A stretch of DNA of 64,000 bases from Embiotoca jacksoni (Eukaryota > Chordata > Actinopteri > Embiotocidae). Position numbers and translations under genes: made by a program. The stretch spans positions 9,866,926 through 9,930,925 of the forward strand of contig JAKOON010000007.1 of the NCBI GenBank assembly GCA_022577435.1, written 5' to 3'. Positions 1 to 10,026 of this stretch are shown here, in pieces (positions within the stretch are counted from its first letter, which is position 1; each line of letters begins with the position of its first letter). Below the pieces are notes generated by a model that was given only the letters and a program-made list of their open reading frames with translations, searched no databases and was not told the DNA's origin.

Positions 1-224
1 TACACGCAGAAACAAAGCTTTTTCCGTGCAACAAAATATATCAAAATTAATTCCCGGAAAAGACAGAAAGTCAGTGCATATTGCTCAACAGATAAAGAAA
101 ATAGTCCAAGCGAGTTACGTGTTCTAGTCTCGACTCTAACCCGTTCTGTGCTCTATCTAGTATGCTCCTCTCTTCGTTGGCGTTATAAGATGGGGAGGCA
201 CTGTTGACACTGCAGAGTAACATG
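1..224 (-). other. Probable 5' leader of a further variable exon that starts left of the window
   Basis: This stretch lies just downstream, in transcription, of the CSE at 225-242. In all 18 complete modules the ATG lies 218-270 bp past the CSE, so the start codon of this exon should fall at or just beyond the window edge. The start context AGAACAATG shared by most exons is not present here. A TATAA-like stretch and a CTCCC block (about 183-200) sit just below the CSE. No coding sequence is supported. Confidence 0.6.
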
Positions 225-242
225 CTGGACTACAGCGTCCCT
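225..242 (-). promoter_or_regulatory. CSE-like promoter element of the next exon to the left
   Basis: The minus strand reads AGGGACGCTGTAGTCCAG, with the CGCTGT core shared by every module here. It is the CGTCC form also seen upstream of V11, V13 and V15-V18. There is no exon between it and the left edge, so it marks a nineteenth promoter. Confidence 0.75.
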
Positions 243-620
243 AAGAGTACACACTGCAAAACTGCAGGATAAGTGTTTAAAAAAAAACATATTTGAAGCA
301 GACTCAGGAAGATTAAACCAAATTGGTTTTACACGTTATGTCAGTGTATTTGGTTGTTAAAGGAGATGAGTATGCACGTATACAAATATCAGCCTATCAG
401 AAATATGTTGCTTATATGCACTTTCTCCTCAGTGTAGAAAGTAAGAGAGAACACATGAATATTTCATGTACAGAAATAGTAACCAATCACACCTTAAGAC
501 AAAATCTCAGCTGCTGGTGCTGAAGTAATAGTACAGTTTTACGAAGGGAAAGCAATTCAATGCATAACATGATAACCCAATGCAAGAAGAAGGAGAGCTC
601 AAATATTGTCACAATCTAAC
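243..620. other. Spacer downstream of V1
   Basis: This spacer runs from the CSE at 225 to the V1 splice donor (GT on the minus strand at 619-620). Apart from a decayed RE1 at 504-524 I see no gene or repeat in it. The small plus-strand frame here has no supporting features. Confidence 0.6.
504..524 (-). promoter_or_regulatory. Decayed RE1 (REST/NRSF) site, left half only
   Basis: The minus strand carries a perfect left half-site TTCAGCACC, but the right half is CAGCTG where GGACAG is expected. It lies 96 bp past the V1 donor, the same place as the perfect sites of V2 and V5. That position is the main reason to call it a degraded copy and not chance. Confidence 0.4.
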
Positions 621-2999
621 CTCTAGAGGAGAGTCTGGTTCATCCAGGATGTTCTTCTCACTTTGTATCCGCTGCATCGTCGCTGTAGAACTGGGGTCCA
701 TTATCAGCACGTTCTGACTACCGGCTCTGCCGAACTTACAGTCACTCTTTCTGGAGTCAGTCGTCCTGCACACTTCGTAATTGTACACGTGTTGGAGAGT
801 TCCTGTCCCCAAAGTGTCGGAGTAACGTGGTGGATAATATGGAATCACAGGGAGGTTGGAGTGATACATGACGCGAGACTGTCTCCATCTGTAGATCTTC
901 ACTGATATAATAACCACTAAACACGTGATGAAGAGGAAGGAAACTACAGCCAGAGCTAGCACTAAGTAAAAAGTCAGGTTGTCGTTGTATTCTTTGTCCT
1001 GTGTAAAGTCAGTGAACTCCGACAGCACTTCAGGGAAGCTGTCCGCCACCGCCACGTTAACAATGACTGTAGCTGAACGAGAGGGCTGCCCGTTGTCCTC
1101 CACTATAATGGTCAGTCTTTGTTTCACAGCATCTTTATCAGTGACTTGGCGGATAGTTCTGATTTCTCCATTCTGTAAGCCCACTTCAAACAGCGCCCTG
1201 TCTGTGGCTTTCTGCAGTTTATAGGAGAGCCAGGCATTCTGTCCAGAGTCCACATCAACAGCCACCACTTTAGTCACCAGATAGCCCACATCTGCTGAAC
1301 GAGGCACCATTTCAGCCACCACAGAGCCACCAGTCTGGACCGGGTACAGAACCTGAGGGGGGTTGTCGTTCTGATCCCGGATCAGGATTTTCACAGTCAC
1401 GTTGCTACTGAGTGGAGGAGAGCCTCCATCCTGCGCTTTGACGCGGAACTGGAAATCTTTGATCTGCTCGTAGTCAAAAGAGCGAACTGCATGGATGACT
1501 CCACTATCAGCACTAACGGACACATATGAGGAGACTGGCACTCCGTTAACAGAGGAGTCCTCCAGTATGTAAGAAACACGCGCATTCTGGTTCCAGTCAG
1601 CGTCTCTGGCTTTCACTGTGAATATAGAGAGGCCTGGTGTGTTGTTTTCTACAATGTAGGCCTCATATGAGCTCCTCTCAAAGACAGGCGCGTTGTCATT
1701 CACATCGGAGATCTGTAAGGTGAGAGTGACGCTGCTGGAGAGGGAGGGTACTCCCTCATCAGAGCAGGTCACTGTGATATTATACTCAGAGGCTGTCTCT
1801 CTGTCTAGATCATTGTCTGTCACTAAGCTATAGAAATTATTGGATGTAAATTTTATTTCAAAGGGGATATTTTGATTTATCACACAATTAACTTTCCCAT
1901 TAGTTTCAGAATCCGGGTCATTTACACTCATTAAAGCTATCACTGTCTTGTGGGCTGAATCCTCTGGTATCGAGCCTGATGTTGATATCATATTTACAAC
2001 AGGGTTGTTGTCATTCACGTCAATTATATCAATTATTATCTTACTGGAGTCAGAGAGTCCGCCTTGATCGATGGCCTCTATGTCGATGTTGTAATTTTTT
2101 TCTTTTTCATAGTCGATTGGACCATCTAATATCACATCACCTTCACTATTAATGTGAAATAACTTTGAAACTGTATCCATGCTATTTCCGATGACGTAGG
2201 TCACTTTTCCATTTGAGCCTTTGTCTGCATCAGAAGCAGTGATTTTACTAATAAGTGTTCCTATTGCGGAGTTTTCTGTAATGCTTGCTTTGTAAATAGT
2301 TTGACTAAAAACAGGGGCATTGTCGTTTGCATCCAGCACGGCGACGTGAATCTGCATCGTTCCTGTCATTTGCGGTTCTCCTCCATCTTCCGCAGTTAAA
2401 ATTAAAGATATGTGTTCTTGCTTCTCTCTGTCCAGCGGCTTTTGCAAAATCATTTCCACTTTTTTGCTTCCATCAGACTGAGCATGCAGTTTAAGCATAA
2501 AATTGTCGCTCGGTTTAAGAGTGTATCTCTGAAGACCATTCGTTCCAATATCAGGGTCAATCGCTTTCTCCAGCATGAATTTAGAGCCGATGACTGCTGA
2601 CTCGCTTATTTCAAACACTCTCTCTTCCTTTTGGAATGTCGGAGCATTGTCGTTAATGTCGGTAATTTCAACAGTAACTGGGAATAATTCCAGTGGGCTC
2701 TCTAGTGTAATTTGAAAATGTAAAGCGCAAGGCGTCGTCTGTCTGCAGAGCGCTTCGCGGTCTATTTTTTCTTTGATGAGGAGGACTCCCCTTTCTCTGC
2801 TCAGTTCGATATATTGAGCACTGTCTCCCGTGTAAATACGAGCCTTGCCTGACCTCAGCCGGTTGACGTCAAAACCTAAATCTCGTGCTATATTGCCGAC
2901 CAAAGAGCCTTTTGCCATTTCCTCCGGAATCGAGTAGCTGACCTGTCCGATCACATATCCGAGGCAGAAGATGGAGATTACCAGTACTTGCCGTTTCAT
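621..2999 (-). CDS. pcdhg: Clustered protocadherin gamma-type variable exon V1
   Basis: This exon encodes 793 residues of a homophilic neuronal adhesion protein, complete up to its splice donor. Residues 1-18 are the signal peptide (MKRQVLVISI...). EC1 spans about 19-118, with the Pcdh C-x5-C loop (CRQTTPC) and DINDN linker. EC2 runs to 227 (DANDN), EC3 to 332 (DVNDN), EC4 to 437 (DVNDN), EC5 to 547 (DQNDN) and EC6 to about 670. The membrane helix is about 675-700 and the rest is cytoplasmic. I start at the ATG at 2999 because it has the AGAACAATG context shared across the array; the frame is open five codons further, but only to a GTG. The exon ends ...DSPLE followed by GTTAGA. It is the last variable exon transcribed in this window. 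Confidence 0.93.
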
Positions 3000-3254
3000 T
3001 GTTCTGTCCGACACCGCAGTCTCACCACAGCTACTGTTTTTATTCCGTTTTTGAGTAAGAATCCGTCACTTGTAGACTATAAATTGCAGCAAAATACGTT
3101 TTAATCCGCACATTAAAAACATAATTCCATCTTTAGCGGTCTGTCGAACTGGTCTGATGTCCGAGGGGCGCGTTTCTACGTCTGATACAGTGCCTCAGTA
3201 ATATGGCAATGATTGGGAAGATGTGTGACAAAAGCATCTCGCAACTTCAACACA

Positions 3255-3272
3255 TTGGACAACAGCGGCCCG
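3255..3272 (-). promoter_or_regulatory. CSE-like promoter element of V1
   Basis: The minus strand reads CGGGCCGCTGTTGTCCAA around the CGCTGT core, 256 bp upstream of the V1 ATG. In mammals this element overlaps the CTCF site of each Pcdh promoter. Confidence 0.8.
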
Positions 3273-3684
3273 TTGAGTTCAAATTGTGAAAGTACATAAG
3301 AAAAACAGTAGCCATGCAAATTCAAATGGTAAAACCAGGCAAAGAATAATCAAATTACATATATCCTGCCCACTTTGCAGGAATTAAAAATAAATGATAG
3401 GATTTCAGTCAACTGAAACGGGAGGTAGAATACTGCATAAAAAAGTAAGGTAGCTACTACTGATTTAAACATGAGACTGGGTCAAATATTGCTGGACTAT
3501 GTGAAAAGGTAGAGTGTAGTTAATTTAAACGAGGACATTTAATTTGAAAACTCAGTCATAGAGTATTCAGCCAAACATTGTTGTAACTATCACTTACTCA
3601 ATCCTTCATTGACATTCATGTCTTTTACAGCCTAAAATATACAGAGAGCATACAAAAGGAAACTAATGTGGAACTGTGCTCTGT

Positions 3685-3705
3685 GTTGCTGTCCAGGGTG
3701 CTGAA
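3685..3705 (-). promoter_or_regulatory. RE1/NRSE, predicted REST binding site after V2
   Basis: The minus strand has TTCAGCACC, two bases, then GGACAGCAAC. Every fixed position of the canonical RE1 is matched. It lies 91 bp past the V2 donor, in the same orientation as transcription. Confidence 0.85.
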
Positions 3706-3796
3706 ATGTTGCCCAACATAAACCATTTGAGCGAAAGAATCAGTCTGATACTACATACAAACACTTAACAACAGAAATTAACCCTATATGACCAAC

Positions 3797-6181
3797 CTCT
3801 AGAGGAGAGTCTGGTTCATCCAGGATGTTCTTCTCACTCTGCAGCCGCTGCATCGTCGCTGTAGAACTGGGGTCCATTATCAGCACGTTCTGACTACCGG
3901 CTCTGCCGAACTTACAGTCACTCTTTCTGGAGTCTGTCGTCCTGCACACCTCGTAATTGTACACGTGTTGGAGAGTCCCTGTCCCCAAAGTGTCCGAGTA
4001 ACGTGGTGGATAATACGGAATCACAGGGAGGTTGGAATGACACATGACGCGAGACTGTCTCCATCTGTAGATCTTCACTGATATAATAACCACTAAACAC
4101 GTGATGAAGAGGAAGGAAACTACAGCCAGAGCCAGCACTAAGTAAAAAGTCAGGTTATCGTTGTATTCCTTGTCGTGTGTAAAGTCAGTGAACTCCGACA
4201 GCACTTCAGGGAAGCTGTCCGCCACCGCCACGTTAACAATGACTGTAGCTGAACGAAAGGGCTGCCCGTTGTCCTCCACTATAACGGTCAGTCTCTGTTT
4301 CACAGCATCTTTATCAGTGACTTGGCGGATAGTTCTGATTTCTCCATTCTGTAAGCCCACTTCAAACAGCGCCCTGTCTGTGGCTTTCTGCAGTTTATAG
4401 GAGAGCCAGGCATTCTGTCCAGAGTCCACATCAACAGCCACCACTTTAGTCACCAGATAGCCCACATCTGCTGAACGAGGCACCATTTCAGCCACCACAG
4501 AGCCACCAGTCTGGACCGGGTACAGAATCTGAGGGGGGTTGTCGTTCTGGTCCTGGATCAGGATTTTCACAGTCACGTTGCTACTGAGTGGAGGAGAGCC
4601 TCCATCCTGCGCTTTGACGCGGAACTGGAAATCTTTGATCTGCTCGTAGTCAAAAGAGCGAACTGCATGGATGACTCCACTATCAGCGCTAACGGACACA
4701 TATGAGGAGACTGGCACTCCGTTAACAGAGGAGTCCTCCAGTATGTAAGAAACACGCGCATTCTGGTTCCAGTCAGCGTCTCTGGCTTTCACTGTGAATA
4801 TAGAGAGGCCTGGTGTGTTGTTTTCTACAATGTAGGCCTCATATGAGCTCCTCTCAAAGACAGGCGCGTTGTCATTCACATCAGAGATCTGTAAAGTGAG
4901 AGTGACGCTGCTGGAGAGGGAGGGTACTCCCTCATCAGAGCAGGTTACTGTGATATTATACTGAGAGGCGAATTCTCTATCTAAAGCTACCTCTGATACT
5001 AAAGTATAGAATCCATTCATTGTGTTTTGTATTTTAAAGGGAATGTCATTATTAATATTACACTTCACTTCCCCATTCCTCTCAGAGTCAGGATCATTTA
5101 CGCTTAGCATGGCAATCACAGTATTCTCAGGAGAGTCTTCTAAAATAGTTTCTGATTTAGAAAGTATTTTCAACTGAGGGCTGTTGTCATTTACATCCGT
5201 AATATCAATTAAAATCTTACTAGAATCTGAGAGCCCTCCGTTATCTATGGCCTCGATATCTATTTGAAAGAGCTTCGACTTTTCATAGTCTATGTCACCG
5301 ATCACGATAATCTCTCCAGTTTTTCTATCAATCTGAAACAGGTCAGATAAACGACGCTTGCTGTTTGAAATTGCGTATGATATTTCTCCGTTAGAGCCTC
5401 TATCTTTGTCGGACGCTCTAACAGTGATTACACTTGTCCCCCTCGGGGAATTTTCCGTTATTGTTGCCTTGTATATTGGTTTAGTGAAAACCGGTGCATT
5501 GTCGTTAATATCTAACACGTTAACAGTTATCTGCATTGTACCTGACATGCGCGGCTGTCCGCCATCCAGAGCAGTTAATAACAGTGAGATTTTTTCCTCT
5601 TGCTCTCGATCGAGAGGTTTCTGTAGAACCAAATCGACCTTCTTACTTCCATCCGCTTGATTCTCTAATTTTAGAGCAAAGTTGTTTGTTGGATTTAGCG
5701 AATAGCTTTGTAGACCGTTTGTACCAATGTCAGCATCGATGGCTTTGTCTAGTACAAATTTAGATCCAATAACGGCTGACTCGCTGATTTCAAAACGTTT
5801 CTCGCTCGATGCAAAGCTGGGAGCATTGTCATTAATGTCTGTGATTTCTATTGTTATTCGAAACAATTCAATCGGATTTTCCAGAATCATCTGTAAATGT
5901 AAAGCGCAGGGCGTCGTTTCTCCACACAACGTCTCTCTGTCTATTCTCTCTTTGATAAGCAGGACACCCCGGTCTCTGTTCAGCTCGACATATTCTGCAC
6001 TGTCTCCCGAATGAATGCGAGCTTTACCCGATTTGAGCCTCTTAAAATCTAAACCCAAATCCTGAGCAACATTACAGACTAATGAACCTTTCTCCATTTC
6101 CTCAGGAATAGAGTAGCTGACCTGCCCGAACACCGAGGTGAGAGAGAAAACCAAGAGGACCAACAGTACTTGCCGTCTCAT
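3797..6181 (-). CDS. pcdhg: Clustered protocadherin gamma-type variable exon V2
   Basis: V2 encodes 795 residues with signal peptide 1-19 (MRRQVLLVLL...), six ECs, a membrane helix and a cytoplasmic end. EC1 has CGETTPC. The linkers are DINDN (EC1/2), DINDN (EC2/3), DVNDN, DVNDN and DQNDN. The ATG at 6181 has the shared AACAATGA context. V2 is the left copy of a 3,115-bp tandem duplication whose right copy is V3; only about six residues differ in EC1-EC4 (for example R/S and R/K in EC3, and F/L in DREFAS). The juxtamembrane cytoplasmic residues are VMCHSN where V3 has VLYHSN. The donor is GAG|GTTGGT, and translation past it runs 18 meaningless codons. Confidence 0.93.
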
Positions 6182-6411
6182 TGTTCTGGGGAAATAATCC
6201 TGTGGTTTTAATAAAACCGTAATCCATAAAAAATATTGTTAAAAAGTCCGACCGCCACTCAAAGACATGCTAAACAAAGAGATAGCAGCTTTCAGTTTCC
6301 GTGAGCAGATCCCGACATAACTGAGAGAAGGCGGTTAGTGTCGATTTCATTGTCTACGAGGCGGTTTTAGGAGGAGGTACATTTGACAGCCCTATCTAAG
6401 ACTGCCACACT

Positions 6412-6429
6412 CTGGCCAACAGCGGCCCT
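6412..6429 (-). promoter_or_regulatory. CSE-like promoter element of V2
   Basis: The minus strand reads AGGGCCGCTGTTGGCCAG, 231 bp upstream of the V2 ATG. It is the fullest match to the array consensus and is identical to the V3 and V4 elements. Confidence 0.85.
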
Positions 6430-6524
6430 TTCTGTTCAATACACCAAACAGCAAAAACTGGGGTAAGGAGGATGATATGTATGACTAGTCATGGAAAAAC
6501 AGACCAAAAACATATTATTTTTGA

Positions 6525-6546
6525 AGTAGTAGTAGTAGTAGTAGTA
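6525..6546. repeat. AGT microsatellite
   Basis: Seven AGT units occur upstream of the V2 CSE. The same run recurs 3,115 bp to the right with no length change, which argues that the duplication is young. Confidence 0.9.
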
Positions 6547-6911
6547 AAATAATAACTCGTTTGCTTGTCTCAGTAAGGTGTTAGTTTACCTGTGTGATAT
6601 AACATATTGTATTTGTAATTTTGCAGACTGAAACAAATGAGTGCTCGTAGTAAATCATAACAATCAGACAATAAATACAATATCATCTGAAATGACACAG
6701 TAAGTACGTGAAAGCATCATTTGGTTGTGAGGATACAGCTCCACAACTCCAAAGAGCAACACCTGGACCTTTAACAAAATAATTTATATTGACAGATTCA
6801 AATCAGTGATAGCAAAACAAATAATAAACATAAACAGAGCTGGATATATAATTCATTTAAAATATAAACAATTTTAAGTTAAAGTATTGAATGTCAACAT
6901 GACAATCTAAC

Positions 6912-9296
6912 CTCCAGAGGAGAGTCTGGTTCATCCAGGATATTCTTCTCACTTTGTATCCGCTGCATCGTCGCTGTAGAACTGGGGTCCATTATCAGCA
7001 CGTTCTGACTACCGGCTCTGCCGAACTTACAGTCACTCTTTCTGGAGTCAGTCGTCCTGCACACCTCGTAATTGTACACGTGTTGGAGAGTCCCTGTCCC
7101 CAAAGTGTCGGAGTAACGTGGTGGATAATATGGAATCACAGGGAGGTTGGAGTGATACAGGACGCGAGACTGTCTCCATCTGTAGATCTTCACTGATATA
7201 ATAACCACTAAACACGTGATGAAGAGGAAGGAAACTACAGCCAGAGCCAGAACTAAGTAAAAAGTCAGGTTGTCGTTGTATTCCTTGTCGTGTGTAAAGT
7301 CAGTGAACTCCGACAGCACTTCAGGGAAGCTGTCCGCCACCGCCACGTTAACAATGACTGTAGCTGAACGAGAGGGCTGCCCGTTGTCCTCCACTATAAC
7401 GGTCAGTCTTTGTTTCACAGCATCTTTATCAGTGACTTGGCGGATAGTTCTGATTTCTCCATTCTGTAAGCCCACTTCAAACAGCGCCCTGTCTGTGGCT
7501 TTCTGCAGTTTATAGGAGAGCCAGGCATTCTGTCCAGAGTCCACATCAACAGCCACCACTTTAGTCACCAGATAGCCCACATCTGCTGAACGAGGCACCA
7601 TTTCAGCCACCACAGAGCCACCAGTCTGGACCGGATACAGAACCTGAGGGGGGTTGTCGTTCTGGTCCCGGATCAGGATTTTCACAGTCACGTTGCTACT
7701 GAGTGGAGGAGAGCCTCCATCCTGCGCTTTGACGCGGAACTGGAAATCTTTGATCTGCTCGTAGTCAAAAGAGCGAACTGCATGGATGACTCCACTATCA
7801 GCACTAACGGACACATATGAGGAGACTGGCACTCCGTTAACAGAGGAGTCCTCCAGTATGTAAGAAACACGCGCATTCTGGTTCCAGTCAGCGTCTCTGG
7901 CTTTCACTGTGAATATAGAGACACCTGGTGTGTTGTTTTCTACAATGTAGGCCTCATATGAGCTCCTCTCAAAGACAGGCGCGTTGTCATTCACATCGGA
8001 GATCTGTAAGCTGAGAGTGACGCTGCTGGAGAGGGAGGGTACTCCCTCATCAGAGCAGGTTACTGTGATATTATACTGAGAGGCTAATTCTCTATCTAAA
8101 GCTACCTCTGATACTAAAGTATAGAATCCATTCATTGTGTTTTGTATTTTAAAGGGAATGTCATTATTAATATTACACTTCACTTCCCCATTCCTCTCAG
8201 AATCAGGATCATTTACGCTTAGCATGGCAATCACAGTATTCTCAGGAGAGTCTTCTAAAATAGTTTCTGATTTAGAAAGTATTTTCAACTGAGGGCTGTT
8301 GTCATTTACATCCGTGATATCAATTAAAGTCTTACTAGAATCTGAGAGCCCTCCGTTATCTATGGCCTCGATATCTATTTGAAAGAGCTTCGCCTTTTCA
8401 TAGTCTATGTCACCGATCACGGTAATCTCTCCAGTTTTTCTATCAATCTGAAACAGGTCAGATAAACGACGCTTGCTGTTTGAAATTGCGTATGATATTT
8501 CTCCGTTAGAGCCTTTATCTTTGTCGGACGCACTAACAGTGATTACACTTGTCCCCCTCGGGGAATTTTCCGTTATTGTCGCCTTGTATATTGGTTTAGT
8601 AAAAACCGGTGCATTGTCGTTTGCATCTAACACGTTAACCGTTATCTGCATTGTACCTGACATGCGCGGCTGTCCGCCATCCAGAGCAGTTAATAACAGT
8701 GAGATTTTTTCCTCTTGCTCTCGATCGAGAGGTTTCTGTAGAACCAAATCGACCTTCTTACTTCCATCCGCTTGATTCTCTAATTTTAGAGCAAAGTTGT
8801 TTGTTGGATTTAGCGAATAGCTTTGTAGACCATTAGTACCAATGTCAGCATCGATGGCTTTGTCTAGTACAAATTTAGATCCAATAACGGCTGACTCGCT
8901 GATTTCAAAACGTTTCTCGCTCGATGCAAAGCTGGGAGCATTGTCATTAATGTCTGTGATTTCTATTGTTATTCGAAACAATTCAATCGGATTTTCCAGA
9001 ATCATCTGTAAATGTAAAGCGCAGGGCGTCGTTTCTCCACACAACGTCTCTCTGTCTATTCTCTCTTTGATAAGCAGGACACCCCGGTCTCTGTTCAGCT
9101 CGACATATTCTGCACTGTCTCCCGAATGAATGCGAGCTTTACCCGATTTGAGCCTCTTAAAATCTAAACCCAAATCCTGAGCAACATTACAGACTAATGA
9201 ACCTTTCTCCATTTCCTCAGGAATAGAGTAGCTGACCTGCCCGAACACCGAGGTGAGAGAGAAAACCAAGAGGACCAACAGTACTTGCCGTCTCAT
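6912..9296 (-). CDS. pcdhg: Clustered protocadherin gamma-type variable exon V3
   Basis: V3 encodes 795 residues and is the twin of V2. The signal peptide and EC1 appear identical between the two (MRRQVLLVLL..., CGETTPC). The EC2/3 linker is DANDN where V2 has DINDN. EC3 has ITVSASDKDKGSNG and EC4 has DRELASQYN. From about residue 408 onward it carries the array-wide homogenised segment, with NNTPGVSIF in EC5 and SRVLYHSN after the membrane helix. The start is the ATG at 9296 with the shared context. The donor lies at 6910-6911. With EC1-EC4 nearly the same as V2, the two isoforms are expected to recognise each other or to be functionally redundant; that is inference. Confidence 0.93.
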
Positions 9297-9526
9297 TGTT
9301 CTGGGGAAATAATCCTGTGGTTTTAATAAAACCGTAATCCATAAAAAATATTGTTAAAAAGTCCGACCGCCACTCAAAGACATGCTAAACAAAGAGATAG
9401 CAGCTTTCAGTTTCCGTGAGCAGATCCCGACATAACTGAGAGAAGGCGGTTAGTGTCGGTTTCATTGTCTACGAGGCGGTTTTAGGAGGAGGTACATTTG
9501 ACAGCCCTATCTAAGACTGCCACACT

Positions 9527-9544
9527 CTGGCCAACAGCGGCCCT
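9527..9544 (-). promoter_or_regulatory. CSE-like promoter element of V3
   Basis: The minus strand reads AGGGCCGCTGTTGGCCAG, 231 bp upstream of the V3 ATG, identical in sequence and spacing to the V2 element. Confidence 0.85.
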
Positions 9545-9639
9545 TTCTGTTCAATACACCAAACAGCAAAAACTGGGGTAAGGAGGATGATATGTATGAC
9601 TAGTCATGGAAAAACAGACCAAAAACATATTATTTTTGA

Positions 9640-9661
9640 AGTAGTAGTAGTAGTAGTAGTA
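9640..9661. repeat. AGT microsatellite, second copy
   Basis: This copy equals the run at 6525-6546 at the 3,115-bp duplication offset. Confidence 0.9.
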
Positions 9662-10026
9662 AAATAATAACTCGTTTGCTTGTCTCAGTAAGGTGTTAGT
9701 TTACCTGTGTGATATAACATATTGTATTTGTAATTTTACAGACTGAAACAAATGAGTGCTCGGAGTAAATCATAGCAATCAGACAATGAATACAATATCA
9801 TCTGAAATGACACAGTAAGTACGTGAAAGCATCATTTGGTTGTGAGGATACAGCTCCACAACTCCGAAGAGCAACACCTGGACCTTTAACAAAATAATTT
9901 ATATTGACAGATTCAAATCAGTGATAGCAAAACAAATAATAAACATAAACAGAGCTGGATATATAATTCATTTAAAATATAAACAATTTTAAGTTAAAGT
10001 ATTGAATGTCAACATGACAATCTAAC

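Larger units (their letters stand above)
3000..3796. other. Spacer between V2 and V1
   Basis: It holds the V1 5' leader and CSE (3255-3272) and, at the V2 end, a perfect RE1 (3685-3705). I see nothing else in the middle 400 bp, which is AT-rich single-copy-looking DNA. Confidence 0.6.
6182..6911. other. Spacer between V3 and V2 (duplicated DNA)
   Basis: It matches 9297-10026 at a constant offset of 3,115 bp, with scattered substitutions. It holds the V2 leader, a CSE (6412-6429), a CTCCC block (about 6371-6380) and an AGT microsatellite. At the usual RE1 position (about 6733-6754) only an unrecognisable remnant is present. Confidence 0.7.
9297..10026. other. Spacer between V4 and V3 (duplicated DNA)
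   Basis: It is the right-hand copy of 6182-6911. It holds the V3 leader, a CSE (9527-9544) and the AGT microsatellite. No recognisable RE1 follows V4. Confidence 0.7.

Noticed and set aside
979..1224. Plus-strand frame of 79-81 codons (MSLYSLSCVKSVNSD) repeated in most exons
   Set aside because: It is the antisense of the homogenised EC6 region and recurs only because that DNA is homogenised.
1397..1585. Minus-strand 62-codon frame (MRVFLTYWRTPLL) recurring in most exons
   Set aside because: It is an out-of-frame shadow of EC5 in the shared segment, with no independent support.
6733..6754. Possible RE1 after V3 (and 9848-9869 after V4)
   Set aside because: Only about 8 of 18 aligned positions match and both half-sites are broken; only the position is suggestive.
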